Shown here piece by piece: positions 22,762-31,209 of a DNA stretch of 41,194 bases (its first letter is position 1; the number at the start of each line of letters is the position of its first letter). The notes beneath the pieces are model-generated. The model saw only the letters and a list, made by a program, of their open reading frames with translations. It made no database searches and was not told the DNA's origin. Made by a program: the position numbers and the translations under genes. This stretch comes from Hyphomicrobiales bacterium. GTDB lineage: Bacteria > Pseudomonadota > Alphaproteobacteria > Rhizobiales > Rhizobiaceae. The stretch lies in the NCBI GenBank assembly GCA_900472295.1, contig UCIA01000018.1, positions 1-41,194 on the forward strand, written 5' to 3'.

Positions 22762-23748
22762 TCATAGTCCCCAGCGCAGTGCAGCCGTATGCACCGGTGC
22801 GTCCCACAATGACGTGGTCTCGCCATCCAGCATGGTAAGCGTGATCGAGCATCCCGCCATGTCGAGCGACGTCACATAAGACCCGACCAGCGAGCGTGTC
22901 ACTGTCACACCGCTCTTGTCGAAAATGGCCCTGGCACTGTTGTACATCAGATAGAGCTCCATCAGCGGCGTGCCGCCGAAGCCGTTGACGAACAGTAGCG
23001 CCGGGCCTCTCGCCCGGCCGCCGAGATCGCCCAGGATCGCGGCGCAAATCTCTTGCGCAATCGCATCGGCGCTTTTCATCGTGTCGCGACGGCGGCCGGG
23101 CTCGCCATGGATGCCGACGCCAAATTCCATTTCACCATCGCCAATGTCGAAAGTCGGCCTGCCTGCCGCCGGCACGGTGCCGCTGGTCAGCGCCACGCCC
23201 ATGGAGCGGGTAGCGCCATTGACCCGGTCGCCGAGCGCCTTCAGTTCCGCCAGCGCCATGCCTTGCTCGGCGGCGGCGCCGACGATCTTTTCGACGACCA
23301 GCGTGCCGGCAACACCGCGCCGGCCGGTCGTATAGGACGAGTTCTCGACCGCGACATCGTCATTGGTCACCACCTGCAGGACGCCGTCGGCCATTTCGGC
23401 GGCCATGTCGAAATTCATCACATCGCCTTCATAGTTCTTGACGATGAACAGGCAGCCGGCCCCGGTGTCGACGGCTGCCGCTGCCGCCAGCATCTGGTCC
23501 GGCGTCGGCGAGGTGAAGACCTGGCCGGGGCAGGCGGCGTCCAGCATGCCGTGGCCAACAAAGCCGCCATGCAGCGGCTCGTGGCCGGAGCCGCCGCCCG
23601 AAATCAGCGCCACTTTCCCCGGCTTCAGCACTTTGCGGCGGATGAATTTGTGCTCTTCACCCAGCACCAGGATGTCGGCATGGGCGGACACGAAACCGTC
23701 GAGGCTTTCGCTCAGCACCGTGTCGACGGAATTCATAAATTTCTTCAT
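22762..23748 (-). CDS. dhaK: Dihydroxyacetone kinase subunit DhaK
   Basis: About 328 residues. Substrate-site motifs are GGGSGHEP (51-58, His56) and GVGIHGEPG, with His214 as the residue that binds the ketose covalently. There is no fused DhaL domain, so it should work with a separate DhaL, as in PEP-dependent systems. GGGAGGA sits 3 bases before the ATG at 23748. It is the last gene of the minus-strand operon, with no clear terminator before the convergent RiPP precursor gene. The substrate may be dihydroxyacetone or a related small ketose. Confidence 0.92.
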   Translation of the reverse strand: MKKFMNSVDTVLSESLDGFVSAHADILVLGEEHKFIRRKVLKPGKVALISGGGSGHEPLHGGFVGHGMLDAACPGQVFTSPTPDQMLAAAAAVDTGAGCLFIVKNYEGDVMNFDMAAEMADGVLQVVTNDDVAVENSSYTTGRRGVAGTLVVEKIVGAAAEQGMALAELKALGDRVNGATRSMGVALTSGTVPAAGRPTFDIGDGEMEFGVGIHGEPGRRRDTMKSADAIAQEICAAILGDLGGRARGPALLFVNGFGGTPLMELYLMYNSARAIFDKSGVTVTRSLVGSYVTSLDMAGCSITLTMLDGETTSLWDAPVHTAALRWGL

Positions 23749-23768
23749 GTGTCCTCCCGACACGACGA

Positions 23769-24194
23769 TCAGCCACCACTCTTGCCGGTGATGCTGGTGA
23801 TCTTCTGGATGAATTCGTTGATCGCCCGGTCGAGTGCGGCGTTCTGCTTGTCATCGCCGAAATCAGGCACGATCAGCGAGACATGCCGCGTCTTGCGCAT
23901 GCCAGCCGCGATCGACATCTTGCCCGGATGCGCCAGGTGATAGGCGGCGAGAAAATGATCGCGCTCGGCCGGACTGAAATGGCAGACGGAAAAAATAGCC
24001 GGCAAATGTTTTGACGGGATCGGGATCGAATAGGCCGGGCTGGAGATTTGCGTCACGAAGCTGCGGTGCTTGCCCAGCGCATCGGCAAGGCGCTGGCGCA
24101 TGCCCGACGGGCGCTGGTCGATGACCTGCGACAGGATCGTCTTGTAGGCGCGGATCGCCTCTTCGGAGCCGGCTTCTGGTGTCTTGTCGGCCAT
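23769..24194 (-). CDS. Uncharacterised protein with possible helix-turn-helix, within dha operon
   Basis: About 141 residues. The segment MRQRLADALGKHRSFVTQIS resembles an XRE-type helix-turn-helix (helix RQRLADALG, turn, helix SFVTQI) and is followed by IPSKHLPAIFSVCHFSPAERDHFLAAY. The C-terminal part (SLIVPDFGDDKQNAALDRAI) is not a domain I can name. The ATG at 24194 has AGGA 8 bases upstream; 24203 is an alternative. It starts only about 10 bases after the Enzyme I stop. An operon regulator is a reasonable guess, not shown. Confidence 0.6.
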   Translation of the reverse strand: MADKTPEAGSEEAIRAYKTILSQVIDQRPSGMRQRLADALGKHRSFVTQISSPAYSIPIPSKHLPAIFSVCHFSPAERDHFLAAYHLAHPGKMSIAAGMRKTRHVSLIVPDFGDDKQNAALDRAINEFIQKITSITGKSGG

Positions 24195-24204
24195 CTCAGT
24201 CATC

Positions 24205-25806
24205 CTAGACCGTAACATCCGCAATGGCCGCCTTGGCCATGGCGAGTTGGGCAGGGGCGACCGAGAGATCGCGCAGACCGGCTTCGAGCAGCGCCGATAT
24301 CGCTGCGGGGTCGCCACCAGCATCGCCGCACAGGCTGACCGGGATCTTTTCCCGCAGGCCGAAAGCGGCAACCGAGCCGATCAGCCGCAACACGGCCGGA
24401 TGGCGGACCGAATTGAGATGCGCCACGGCGGTGTTGTCGCGGGCGGCGGCCATCACATATTGCGTCAAATCGTTGGAGCCGATCGACAGGAAAGCGACAT
24501 CCAAAAACGCCTCAGGCGCGATCGCCACCGACGGCACTTCGACCATGATGCCGAGCGGCGGCATTTTCTGCGCGATGCCGCGCGCGATGAGGCCAGTCTG
24601 CTCCTCCGCGAACAAAGCGGCGGCACGTTTGAACTCCTCGATGACGGCGATCATTGGGAACATCACCTTCAGATTGCCGTGCACGGCGGCGCGCAGCAGG
24701 GCCCGGATCTGCACGCGAAAGACGTCCGGCCTTGCCAGCGACAGCCTGATGCCGCGTAAGCCGAGGAACGGGTTGCTCTCCGCGACGGTAAAGCCTGGCA
24801 CCGGCTTGTCCCCGCCGGCATCGACGGTGCGGATGGTCACCGGCTTGTTGCCGGCCCATTCCAGCACCTTGCGGTAGGCGCGATATTGCGTCTCCTCGTC
24901 CGGCGGCGCCTTGCCGAACAGGAATTCGGTGCGCATCAGCCCGACACCTTCGCAGGTCGCGATATCGATACCGTCAACCTCGGACGGATCGGCAATGTTG
25001 ACCTGCACACGCACTGTCGTGCCGGCCCGGGTTACCGCCGGCTTCGCCAGATAGACTTCGGCCTTGTCGCGGCGTGCCGCAAACGATGACGACGACCGAC
25101 GGAAAGTTTCGATTTCGGCCTTTGAGGGCGCCAATACAATGCCGCCATGCTCGGCATCGAGCAGCGCCAGACCATCGGGATCAGCCGGCGAAGAACCGAG
25201 GCTCACCACCCCAAGTCCCACGATCATCGGCACGCCGCGCGAGCGCGCCAGCATGGCGACATGGCTGGCCGTGCTGCCGGCCTTCAGCGCGATCCCGCCG
25301 CCGCCGCTCCAGTCGGTCTCGAGAAAGCGCGTCGGCGCGATGTCCTCGCCATAGAGGATGGCGCCGGCTGGTGCCGCGCTCTCCTGCTCCTCGGTCAGCG
25401 CGCGCAGCACTCGGTCCCTGATGTCACGCATGTCGGCGGCGCGGGCCCGGAAATAGTCCTGGTCCGACATGTCGTAGCCGGCAATCTCGGCGTCCAGCGC
25501 CTGCCGCCAGGCCATGTCAGCGGGCATCCCCGAACGGATCGCCGCAAAGGCAGGTCCGGTCAACGCCTCGTCCTGAAGCATGGCGAGCTGGAATTCGAGA
25601 ATGCCGGCCGCCTCGTCATCGGCGGATTCTATCAGGGTCGCGAGTCGGTCTGTCGCACTGGTGATTGCGATTTCCAGCGCATCTTTCTCCTCGCCGGCTG
25701 TTGCCTTGCCTGTGTAGCGCGCCGTGCCACCGTCAAGGTTGAACAGCGGCCCTTCGGCATAGCCGACCGAGGCCGAAATGCCTTGCAGCCTAAGCGGTTC
25801 GGGCAT
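24205..25806 (-). CDS. PEP-protein phosphotransferase (Enzyme I) of the dha phosphorelay
   Basis: 533 residues, slightly short of the usual 570-575 of Enzyme I. The phospho-His is His182 in AGSTASHVAMLARSRGVPMI. The PEP-binding C-terminal barrel has GVGLMRTEFLF, SNPFLGLRGIRLSL, VKVMFPMI-like GNLKVMFPMIAV, SIGSNDLTQYVMAAARDN and the Cys493 of SLCGDAGGDP. It passes phosphate from PEP to HPr. In E. coli this function is a truncated domain of DhaM; here it is a separate near-full-length protein. Its start overlaps the HPr gene by 17 bases. Confidence 0.9.
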   Translation of the reverse strand: MPEPLRLQGISASVGYAEGPLFNLDGGTARYTGKATAGEEKDALEIAITSATDRLATLIESADDEAAGILEFQLAMLQDEALTGPAFAAIRSGMPADMAWRQALDAEIAGYDMSDQDYFRARAADMRDIRDRVLRALTEEQESAAPAGAILYGEDIAPTRFLETDWSGGGGIALKAGSTASHVAMLARSRGVPMIVGLGVVSLGSSPADPDGLALLDAEHGGIVLAPSKAEIETFRRSSSSFAARRDKAEVYLAKPAVTRAGTTVRVQVNIADPSEVDGIDIATCEGVGLMRTEFLFGKAPPDEETQYRAYRKVLEWAGNKPVTIRTVDAGGDKPVPGFTVAESNPFLGLRGIRLSLARPDVFRVQIRALLRAAVHGNLKVMFPMIAVIEEFKRAAALFAEEQTGLIARGIAQKMPPLGIMVEVPSVAIAPEAFLDVAFLSIGSNDLTQYVMAAARDNTAVAHLNSVRHPAVLRLIGSVAAFGLREKIPVSLCGDAGGDPAAISALLEAGLRDLSVAPAQLAMAKAAIADVTV

Positions 25807-26113
25807 GGCCCGCGCCCTCGTCGAAATCGCGCCGCACCAGCTCGGCCAACGCTCTCACGGCATCATCGGCGCCGTCGCCGCTGGCCCTGATGTGCAGCAT
25901 TGTGCCTTTCGGCGCCCTCGCCGCCATCACCTTGACGATGCTCTTGGCGTCGAACCACGGCCCGTTGGCGGCAAGCGCTATTTCCACCTCGGCGGCAAAG
26001 CTCTTGGCAAGCTTGGTGAACTTCACCGAAGGGCGCGCGTGCAGACCCACTTCGTGGGTGATCAGGACGGTCGCTTCGGCAAAGGCGGACATCAGGTCAA
26101 AATTCCCGTTCAT
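25790..26113 (-). CDS. HPr family phosphocarrier protein
   Basis: 107 residues. The phosphorylation motif is GLHARPSVKFTKLA, with His25 as the phospho-acceptor; DAKSIVKVMA is the usual second motif, around the regulatory Ser position. There are about 10 extra residues at each end compared with standard HPr (85-90). The ATG at 26113 follows the dhaM stop directly (TGA ATG). It should carry phosphate from the adjacent Enzyme I to DhaM. Confidence 0.9.
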   Translation of the reverse strand: MNGNFDLMSAFAEATVLITHEVGLHARPSVKFTKLAKSFAAEVEIALAANGPWFDAKSIVKVMAARAPKGTMLHIRASGDGADDAVRALAELVRRDFDEGAGHARTA

Positions 26114-26503
26114 TCACGACGGCGACAATTCATGCGCCGTCGCCACCACTTCCTTCAGCGAAGCGCCGCCAGAGGATTCGGTCGCGGCCATCACCGCGCC
26201 TTCGACGATCGGCGCGTTGCAGACGATGATTTTCTGCGCCCGCGGCTCGCCGATCATTTCCACCGCCATCTCCGAATTGGTCTCGGCGCCGCCGAGATCG
26301 ACCAGTATGGCGACACCGGCCTCCGACCATGCCTTGTCGATGGCGCCCATGATCGCCTCGACGCTGGTGCCGAGCCCGCCATGGCCGTTTCCGCCGCACC
26401 ATGCAAGCGGCACTTCGTCGCCCACCATCTGGCGCACCATGTCGGCGGTGCCTTCGGCGACCAGCGGCGAATGCGAGACGATGACGATGCCGACATTGCT
26501 CAT
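26114..26503 (-). CDS. dhaM: DhaM, PTS-dependent phosphotransferase subunit (EIIA-Man fold)
   Basis: 129 residues, the size of the EIIA-like domain alone. The N-terminus is NVGIVIVSHSPLVAEG with phospho-His11, followed by ILVDLGGAETNSEMA, a conserved DhaM stretch. It receives phosphate from HPr and passes it to the ADP held by DhaL. HPr and Enzyme I are separate downstream genes rather than fused domains. It overlaps dhaL by 4 bases (ATGA). Confidence 0.92.
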   Translation of the reverse strand: MSNVGIVIVSHSPLVAEGTADMVRQMVGDEVPLAWCGGNGHGGLGTSVEAIMGAIDKAWSEAGVAILVDLGGAETNSEMAVEMIGEPRAQKIIVCNAPIVEGAVMAATESSGGASLKEVVATAHELSPS

Positions 26504-27102
26504 GGCTGACCTTCCAGCGTTTCGCCTATCGTCCTCACCAGCAGCGCCACCGAGCGTCCGCCGGCATCCATATGGCCGATCGAGCGGTCGCCAAGGAAGG
26601 ACGCGCGGCCACGCAAGGCCTTCATAGGCACAGTCGCATCTGCTGCACGATCAGCCATATCGGCGATCTCCGCCGCCGTCTTTCCTTCGGCCAGCGCCTC
26701 ATGCACCGGCTGCAGCACGTCGAGCATCGTCTTCTGCCCGACCTGCGACTTGCCGCGCGCGGCCACCGCTTCGATAGCCTTGCCAAAGGCAGCCGTGAGA
26801 TTCGCACGATCCGGCTCTGCCGAAATCTCCTTGCCCAGCGCCAAGAACAGCGTGCCGAACAGTGGTCCGGACGCGCCGCCCACCGTCATCACCAGCTTGG
26901 TGCCGATTGCCTTCAGCGCCTCGGGCAGCGACTTGGTCGAAAACGCAACGGTATCGGCGCGCACGGCCTCAAAACCGCGCTTCATGTTCAGCCCATGGTC
27001 GCCGTCGCCGATCGCCTGGTCGAGCGTTGTCAATTCTTCGGCGTGGGCGGCAATCGTGTCCGCGGCGGCCGTGATCAGCCTAGCAAGGTCCAACGCCGCC
27101 AT
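26500..27102 (-). CDS. dhaL: DhaL, ADP-binding subunit of dihydroxyacetone kinase
   Basis: About 200 residues, usual for DhaL. The metal/nucleotide motif is LDQAIGDGDHGLNMKRG; later KLVMTVGGASGPLFGTLF, GQKTMLDVLQP and RASFLGDRSIGHMDAGGRS match the family. In PEP-dependent kinases the bound ADP is re-phosphorylated by DhaM. The ATG at 27102 gives the family N-terminus; the frame is open further 5' but lacks domain content. Confidence 0.9.
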   Translation of the reverse strand: MAALDLARLITAAADTIAAHAEELTTLDQAIGDGDHGLNMKRGFEAVRADTVAFSTKSLPEALKAIGTKLVMTVGGASGPLFGTLFLALGKEISAEPDRANLTAAFGKAIEAVAARGKSQVGQKTMLDVLQPVHEALAEGKTAAEIADMADRAADATVPMKALRGRASFLGDRSIGHMDAGGRSVALLVRTIGETLEGQP

Positions 27103-27172
27103 ATCCAAAATCCCGGTTCTAGTCCTGCCGGCAGTATCGAAAGAAGCTTCATTCGACAATCGAAGCATGCCG

Positions 27173-28816
27173 TCAGGCCGCTGCATGCAGCGCGGCGGCG
27201 GCCGCGAACACTTCGGCCACCGCATGCGCGCCGGGGTCGACCACGCCTTGCAGTTTGGTGCCGACATAGGCGGAGCGTCCGGCCTTCGCCTTCTCCATGG
27301 CGGCGGTCGCCTCGGCCCCATGCCGAGCCGCAGTCGCCGCAGCATCCAGGCCCTTGGCGTCGAGCGCTTTCAGGGCCGGCTCCAGGGCGTCGACCATGGT
27401 GCGGTCGCCGACCTTGGCACCGCCGTAGAAGGTCATCCGGTCGAGCCCGGCCAACAGCGCCTTGGACAGGGTCGCACCGGAACTCGAAGCCTGCGCCGCC
27501 GCCGTGAAGAAGATCGACAACAGAACGCCGCTGGAACCGCCCATGGCGACACCCAGACCATCGCCCACTGCCGCCAGTGTCGCGGCAGGATCGGCAAGCG
27601 GCAGCGTATCGAGTTTCTCCAACACGCTGCGCGCACCGGTGGCCACCGTCGAGCCGGTGTCGCCATCGCCCGCCTTGGCGTCCAGCCCGTTCAGTGCTTC
27701 TTCGAGCCCGATCAGCCGCTCGCAGATGGTGACGACAAGCCGCCTGGTCCTTGCATTATCACTTGGTTTGCCCGCCGCGCTCTGTCCGGCTGCCTTCGCC
27801 ATCGGGACGATGGCAGGCGCAACGACAGGCTTTGCCGGCATCCAGGCGTGCGGGCCGACCGGTGCCAGCAAAGCGGCTTCGCGTGCGGCATCGAGCTTGA
27901 TCAGCGACAGCGAGAAGCCGTTCATATTGAGCGCCGTCATCAGCGGCCCGGGGCCGATCGCCAGCTTCACAGTCTTGGCCAGCGGCGAGGCCAGCACCGC
28001 ATTGGCGACCAGCGACATTTCCAGCGGCGGCACCGAGCCCAGATTGTTGATCAGCAGCGCATGGCTGGCCTTCGGATCGAGCCGCACTGCCAATCGCTCC
28101 GCCATGATCGCGACCAGTCTGTCGGCGCTTTGCACCGCGATGCGCTCGACGCCGGGCTCGCCATGGATGCCGAGGCCGAGCTCGCCATCGTTTTCGCCGA
28201 ACCGCTCTTCATGCGGCTGGCCGGGGATAGAGCACGAGGACAATGACATGCCGAGCGAGATGATGTCCTTCGCCGCCGCGCGCGCCGCCGTAGCGACAGC
28301 GGCCAGGTCCTGGCCGGTTTCCGACAGATGGCCGGCGATCTTGTGCACGAACAAGGTGCCGGCGACGCCGCGCGGCTGGTTGATATCTGGCAAAGCGATG
28401 TCATCGGCAACGATTGCCATCTCGACGCGAAACCCTTCGGCGCGCGCCTTCTCGGCCGCCAGACCGAAATTAAGCCGGTCGCCGGTATAATTCTTGACGA
28501 TCAGCAGGCAGCCGGCCGGGCCGGTCACCGCGCGGATCGCCGCCAGCACCGCCTCGACGCTCGGCGAGGCAAAGATTTCGCCCGAGACCGCCGCCGTCAG
28601 CATGCCCTTGCCGACAAAGCCGGCATGCGACGGTTCGTGCCCGGCGCCGCCGCCGGAGACGACCGCAACTTTCGCCTTGTCCCAGTCGGCACGCAGCACG
28701 ACCTTGATCTCGGGATAGCCGTCGAGGCGCACGAGATCGCCGGAACCGATGGTCCGCAACAGGCCATCCAGCGCCTCGGTGACGATCGTTTCCCTGCGGT
28801 TGAAAAAGTGCTTCAT
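27173..28816 (-). CDS. Dihydroxyacetone kinase, DhaK-DhaL fusion (ATP type)
   Basis: 547 residues. The DhaK domain (1 to about 325) has GGGAGHEP (55-62) and LGIHGEPG with His218. A linker rich in Ala/Pro (about 326-352) leads to a DhaL domain whose metal motif is LDAKAGDGDTGST with Asp379, Asp384 and Asp386. Fusion kinases of this type usually use ATP directly. It has 70 bases to dhaL and 65 to the upstream ATPase gene. Operon membership with a complete PEP-dependent kinase means two kinases of different energy source are co-expressed. Its substrate may be dihydroxyacetone, glyceraldehyde or a tetrulose. Confidence 0.9.
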   Translation of the reverse strand: MKHFFNRRETIVTEALDGLLRTIGSGDLVRLDGYPEIKVVLRADWDKAKVAVVSGGGAGHEPSHAGFVGKGMLTAAVSGEIFASPSVEAVLAAIRAVTGPAGCLLIVKNYTGDRLNFGLAAEKARAEGFRVEMAIVADDIALPDINQPRGVAGTLFVHKIAGHLSETGQDLAAVATAARAAAKDIISLGMSLSSCSIPGQPHEERFGENDGELGLGIHGEPGVERIAVQSADRLVAIMAERLAVRLDPKASHALLINNLGSVPPLEMSLVANAVLASPLAKTVKLAIGPGPLMTALNMNGFSLSLIKLDAAREAALLAPVGPHAWMPAKPVVAPAIVPMAKAAGQSAAGKPSDNARTRRLVVTICERLIGLEEALNGLDAKAGDGDTGSTVATGARSVLEKLDTLPLADPAATLAAVGDGLGVAMGGSSGVLLSIFFTAAAQASSSGATLSKALLAGLDRMTFYGGAKVGDRTMVDALEPALKALDAKGLDAAATAARHGAEATAAMEKAKAGRSAYVGTKLQGVVDPGAHAVAEVFAAAAALHAAA

Positions 28817-28881
28817 CGAATTCGTCCTGTACTCGTCAATCGGAAGCCGGCGTTAAGCCGAAAACCTCACATCAGCCCCAT

Positions 28882-29895
28882 TCACATCAATCGTTGCCCG
28901 TCGGCGCCGAAATAGAGCGGCGAGCGGTAGCGGATCACAACTTTGTCGCCCTCGGCCAGATCCGTGTCGGGGTCGGTCAGCGTCACCAGTTTCTTGGCGC
29001 CGACCGTTACATGCAGGTGGTTCTGGTCGCCGAGATGCTCGACCCAGTCGACGATGCCGTCGGCATGGCCGTTCGCGGCCTTCTCGATCGACAGGTGCTC
29101 TGTACGCGCACCGATCGTGCTTGTGCCTGCCGGCGCGCCGCCATCGGGCAGCAGCCCTGCCGGCAGCAGGTTGATCGCCGGTTGGCCAAGGCGCGCCGCG
29201 ACATGAAGGTTTGCCGGCTCCGAATAGATGGTGCGCGGCGTGCCGATCTGCACCAGCACGCCGTCATTGAGGATGCCGATGCGGTCGGCCATGGTCATCG
29301 CCTCGATCTGATCGTGCGTGACATAGAGCATGGTGGCGCCGAGCTCGGCCTGGATGCGCTTGAGTTCGAGCCTGAGGTCAGCGCGCAATTTGGCATCGAG
29401 CGACGACAGCGGTTCGTCCATCAGATAGATCGACGGTTTGCGCACCAAAGCGCGGCCGATGGCGACGCGCTGCATCTCGCCGCCTGACAATTTGGTCGAG
29501 CGGTTGTTCAGCTTGTGATGGATGCGCACCATTTTCGCCACTTCCTCGACGCGGCGGCGGATCTGGTCTTCCGGTATTTTTCGCGCCGGCGAGCGCAGCG
29601 GGAAGGCGAGGTTGTCGTAAACCGACAGATGCGGATAGAGCGAATATTGCTGGAACACGAAGGCGGTGTCGCGCTCGGCCGGCGACAGCGTCGTCGCATC
29701 GTGGCCGCCAATATGGACGGTTCCGCTATCGGGCCGCTCCAGCCCGGCGATCAACCGCAGCGTCGTCGTCTTGCCGGCGCCTGTGGGACCAAGCAGCACG
29801 ACGAACTCGCCATCGGCGATATTGAGGTCAAGGCCGTTGACTGCGACATGGTCGCCAAAGCTTTTGGTTACGCCCTTGATGTGCACGTCAGCCAT
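28882..29895 (-). CDS. ABC transporter ATPase (CUT1, MalK/UgpC-like), copy with canonical signature
   Basis: About 337 residues. Walker A GPTGAGKTT, Q-loop FVFQQYSLYPHLSVYDN, signature KLSGGEMQRVAIGRA, Walker B IYLMDEPLSSLDAKLRADL and H-loop YVTHDQIEAMTMADRI are all intact. A C-terminal TOBE-type beta domain follows. It should power sugar/polyol import with the adjacent permeases. The ATG at 29895 has AAGGGAGAG upstream and overlaps the previous gene by 8 bases. Confidence 0.92.
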   Translation of the reverse strand: MADVHIKGVTKSFGDHVAVNGLDLNIADGEFVVLLGPTGAGKTTTLRLIAGLERPDSGTVHIGGHDATTLSPAERDTAFVFQQYSLYPHLSVYDNLAFPLRSPARKIPEDQIRRRVEEVAKMVRIHHKLNNRSTKLSGGEMQRVAIGRALVRKPSIYLMDEPLSSLDAKLRADLRLELKRIQAELGATMLYVTHDQIEAMTMADRIGILNDGVLVQIGTPRTIYSEPANLHVAARLGQPAINLLPAGLLPDGGAPAGTSTIGARTEHLSIEKAANGHADGIVDWVEHLGDQNHLHVTVGAKKLVTLTDPDTDLAEGDKVVIRYRSPLYFGADGQRLM

Positions 29896-31000
29896 GCTGC
29901 GCTCTCCCTTGAGAGGCCGTATCATGGATCGCGGTGCGCACGGCGCGACCCGATCCCTTGTCGAACAGCGACAGCCGCGCGCTGTTCAGGGTCAGGCCGA
30001 CATGGTCGCCGGCAGCGAGCCGGATTTCGGCCGGCACCCGCGCCTTGATGATGCCGTCCGCTGTCTCCACGGCCACGATCTGCGTGGTGCCGAGATATTC
30101 GGTGCCATAGATGGCGCCGCGCAGTTTCGAGGCATCGTCGAAGCGGATGTGTTCGGGACGGATGCCGAGTGCCATGTCGGCGGGCGCGATGTCCTCGCGC
30201 ACCTCCGGCACCGCCACCTTGGCACCCTGGACGACGACCTCCTTCGCCCCCTTCGCCAGTCCGCCGCCAAAGCCCAGAAAATTCATCGGCGGCGAGCCGA
30301 TGAAGTCAGCGACGAACATGGTTGCCGGCCGGTCGTAGATTTCACGTGGGCTGCCGAACTGCTCGATGACGCCATGGTTCATGACGGCGATCTTGTCGGC
30401 CATCGACATCGCTTCCATCTGGTCGTGGGTGACATAGACGGTGGTCGCGCGGATGCGGTTGTGCAGCTCGCGCAGCTCATGCACCATCAAATCGCGAAAC
30501 TCGGTGTCCAGCGTGCCGAGTGGCTCGTCCATCAGGAAGCACTTTGGCCGCCTAACGATGGCGCGGCCGAGTGCAACGCGCTGGCGGTCGCCGCCGGCAA
30601 GGCCCGAGACCGATTTGTTGAGCAGATGGTCGATGCGCAAGAGCTTCGCCGTCTCTTCGACGCGCTCACGGATTTCGGCCGATGGCATGCCTTGCGCCAA
30701 AAGCGGGAAGCCAATGTTCTTGCGCACATTCATATGCGGATAGAGCGCGAACAGCTGGAAGACGAAGGCGATGTCGCGTTCCCGCGCCCGGCGCATGGTA
30801 ACGTCCTCGCCGCCAAGCAGGATCTGGCCGCCGGTCGGCAGTTCGAGCCCGGCGATCATGCGCAGCGTCGTCGTCTTGCCGCAGCCTGAGGGACCAAGCA
30901 TGACGAAGAACTCGCCGTCCTCGACGACGAAGCTGGAATCCTGCACGGCGACGAAATCGCCGAAGGCCTTTCTCAAATTCTGGACGCGGATTTCGGCCAT
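29888..31000 (-). CDS. ABC transporter ATPase (CUT1), copy with altered signature motif
   Basis: About 370 residues. Walker A GPSGCGKTT, Q-loop VFQLFALYPHMNV, Walker B CFLMDEPLGTLD and H-loop YVTHDQMEAMSMADKI are present. The signature reads GLAGGDRQRVALGRA instead of LSGGQ: the Ser that contacts ATP is Ala and the Gln is Asp. The partner ATPase is canonical, so the pair is probably a heterodimer with unequal sites. A TOBE region follows (MALGIRPEHIRF). The ATG at 31000 lies 2 bases after the small membrane gene. Confidence 0.9.
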   Translation of the reverse strand: MAEIRVQNLRKAFGDFVAVQDSSFVVEDGEFFVMLGPSGCGKTTTLRMIAGLELPTGGQILLGGEDVTMRRARERDIAFVFQLFALYPHMNVRKNIGFPLLAQGMPSAEIRERVEETAKLLRIDHLLNKSVSGLAGGDRQRVALGRAIVRRPKCFLMDEPLGTLDTEFRDLMVHELRELHNRIRATTVYVTHDQMEAMSMADKIAVMNHGVIEQFGSPREIYDRPATMFVADFIGSPPMNFLGFGGGLAKGAKEVVVQGAKVAVPEVREDIAPADMALGIRPEHIRFDDASKLRGAIYGTEYLGTTQIVAVETADGIIKARVPAEIRLAAGDHVGLTLNSARLSLFDKGSGRAVRTAIHDTASQGRAQHG

Positions 31001-31002
31001 GA

Positions 31003-31209
31003 TTATTCCGGGAATTTCGAGACGATGATGAACATCACCGTGCCGGCGAGCATGGTGATGAAGGAGTAGGTGTAGAGCGCCAGCGCGAAGGGCTGGAACA
31101 GCATCAGGAAGCCGATGGCGATCAGCGCTGTGGCGACGTTTTCCATCAGGCCGCGCCGTGCCCAGCGCGGCCAGCGCGATTTGCGTTTTATGGGTTGGTT
31201 GAGGCTCAT
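31003..31209 (-). CDS. Small membrane protein of the ABC transporter operon
   Basis: 68 residues with a basic N-terminus (KRKSRWPRWARRG) and two hydrophobic segments, about 27-43 and 46-64, ending VSKFPE. Its ATG overlaps the stop of the permease gene (ATGA) and its TAA is 2 bases from the next ATG. Tight coupling in both directions argues for a real protein. Rhizobial glycerol importers have a small membrane protein (GlpU) in a comparable gene set. I see no clear sequence family here. Confidence 0.72.
   Translation of the reverse strand: MSLNQPIKRKSRWPRWARRGLMENVATALIAIGFLMLFQPFALALYTYSFITMLAGTVMFIIVSKFPE

Noticed and set aside
22744..22769. Extension of precursor B past its TGA
   Set aside because: The seven codons beyond the stop give SASVSAS with no acid for a ring, and they overlap the dhaK stop. 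There is no sign of a hidden core as in precursor A.
26750..28246. 498-codon plus-strand frame opposite dhaL and the DhaK-DhaL fusion gene
   Set aside because: Spans two genuine minus-strand genes and their gap; low-complexity, Ala/Ser/Pro-rich product without motifs.
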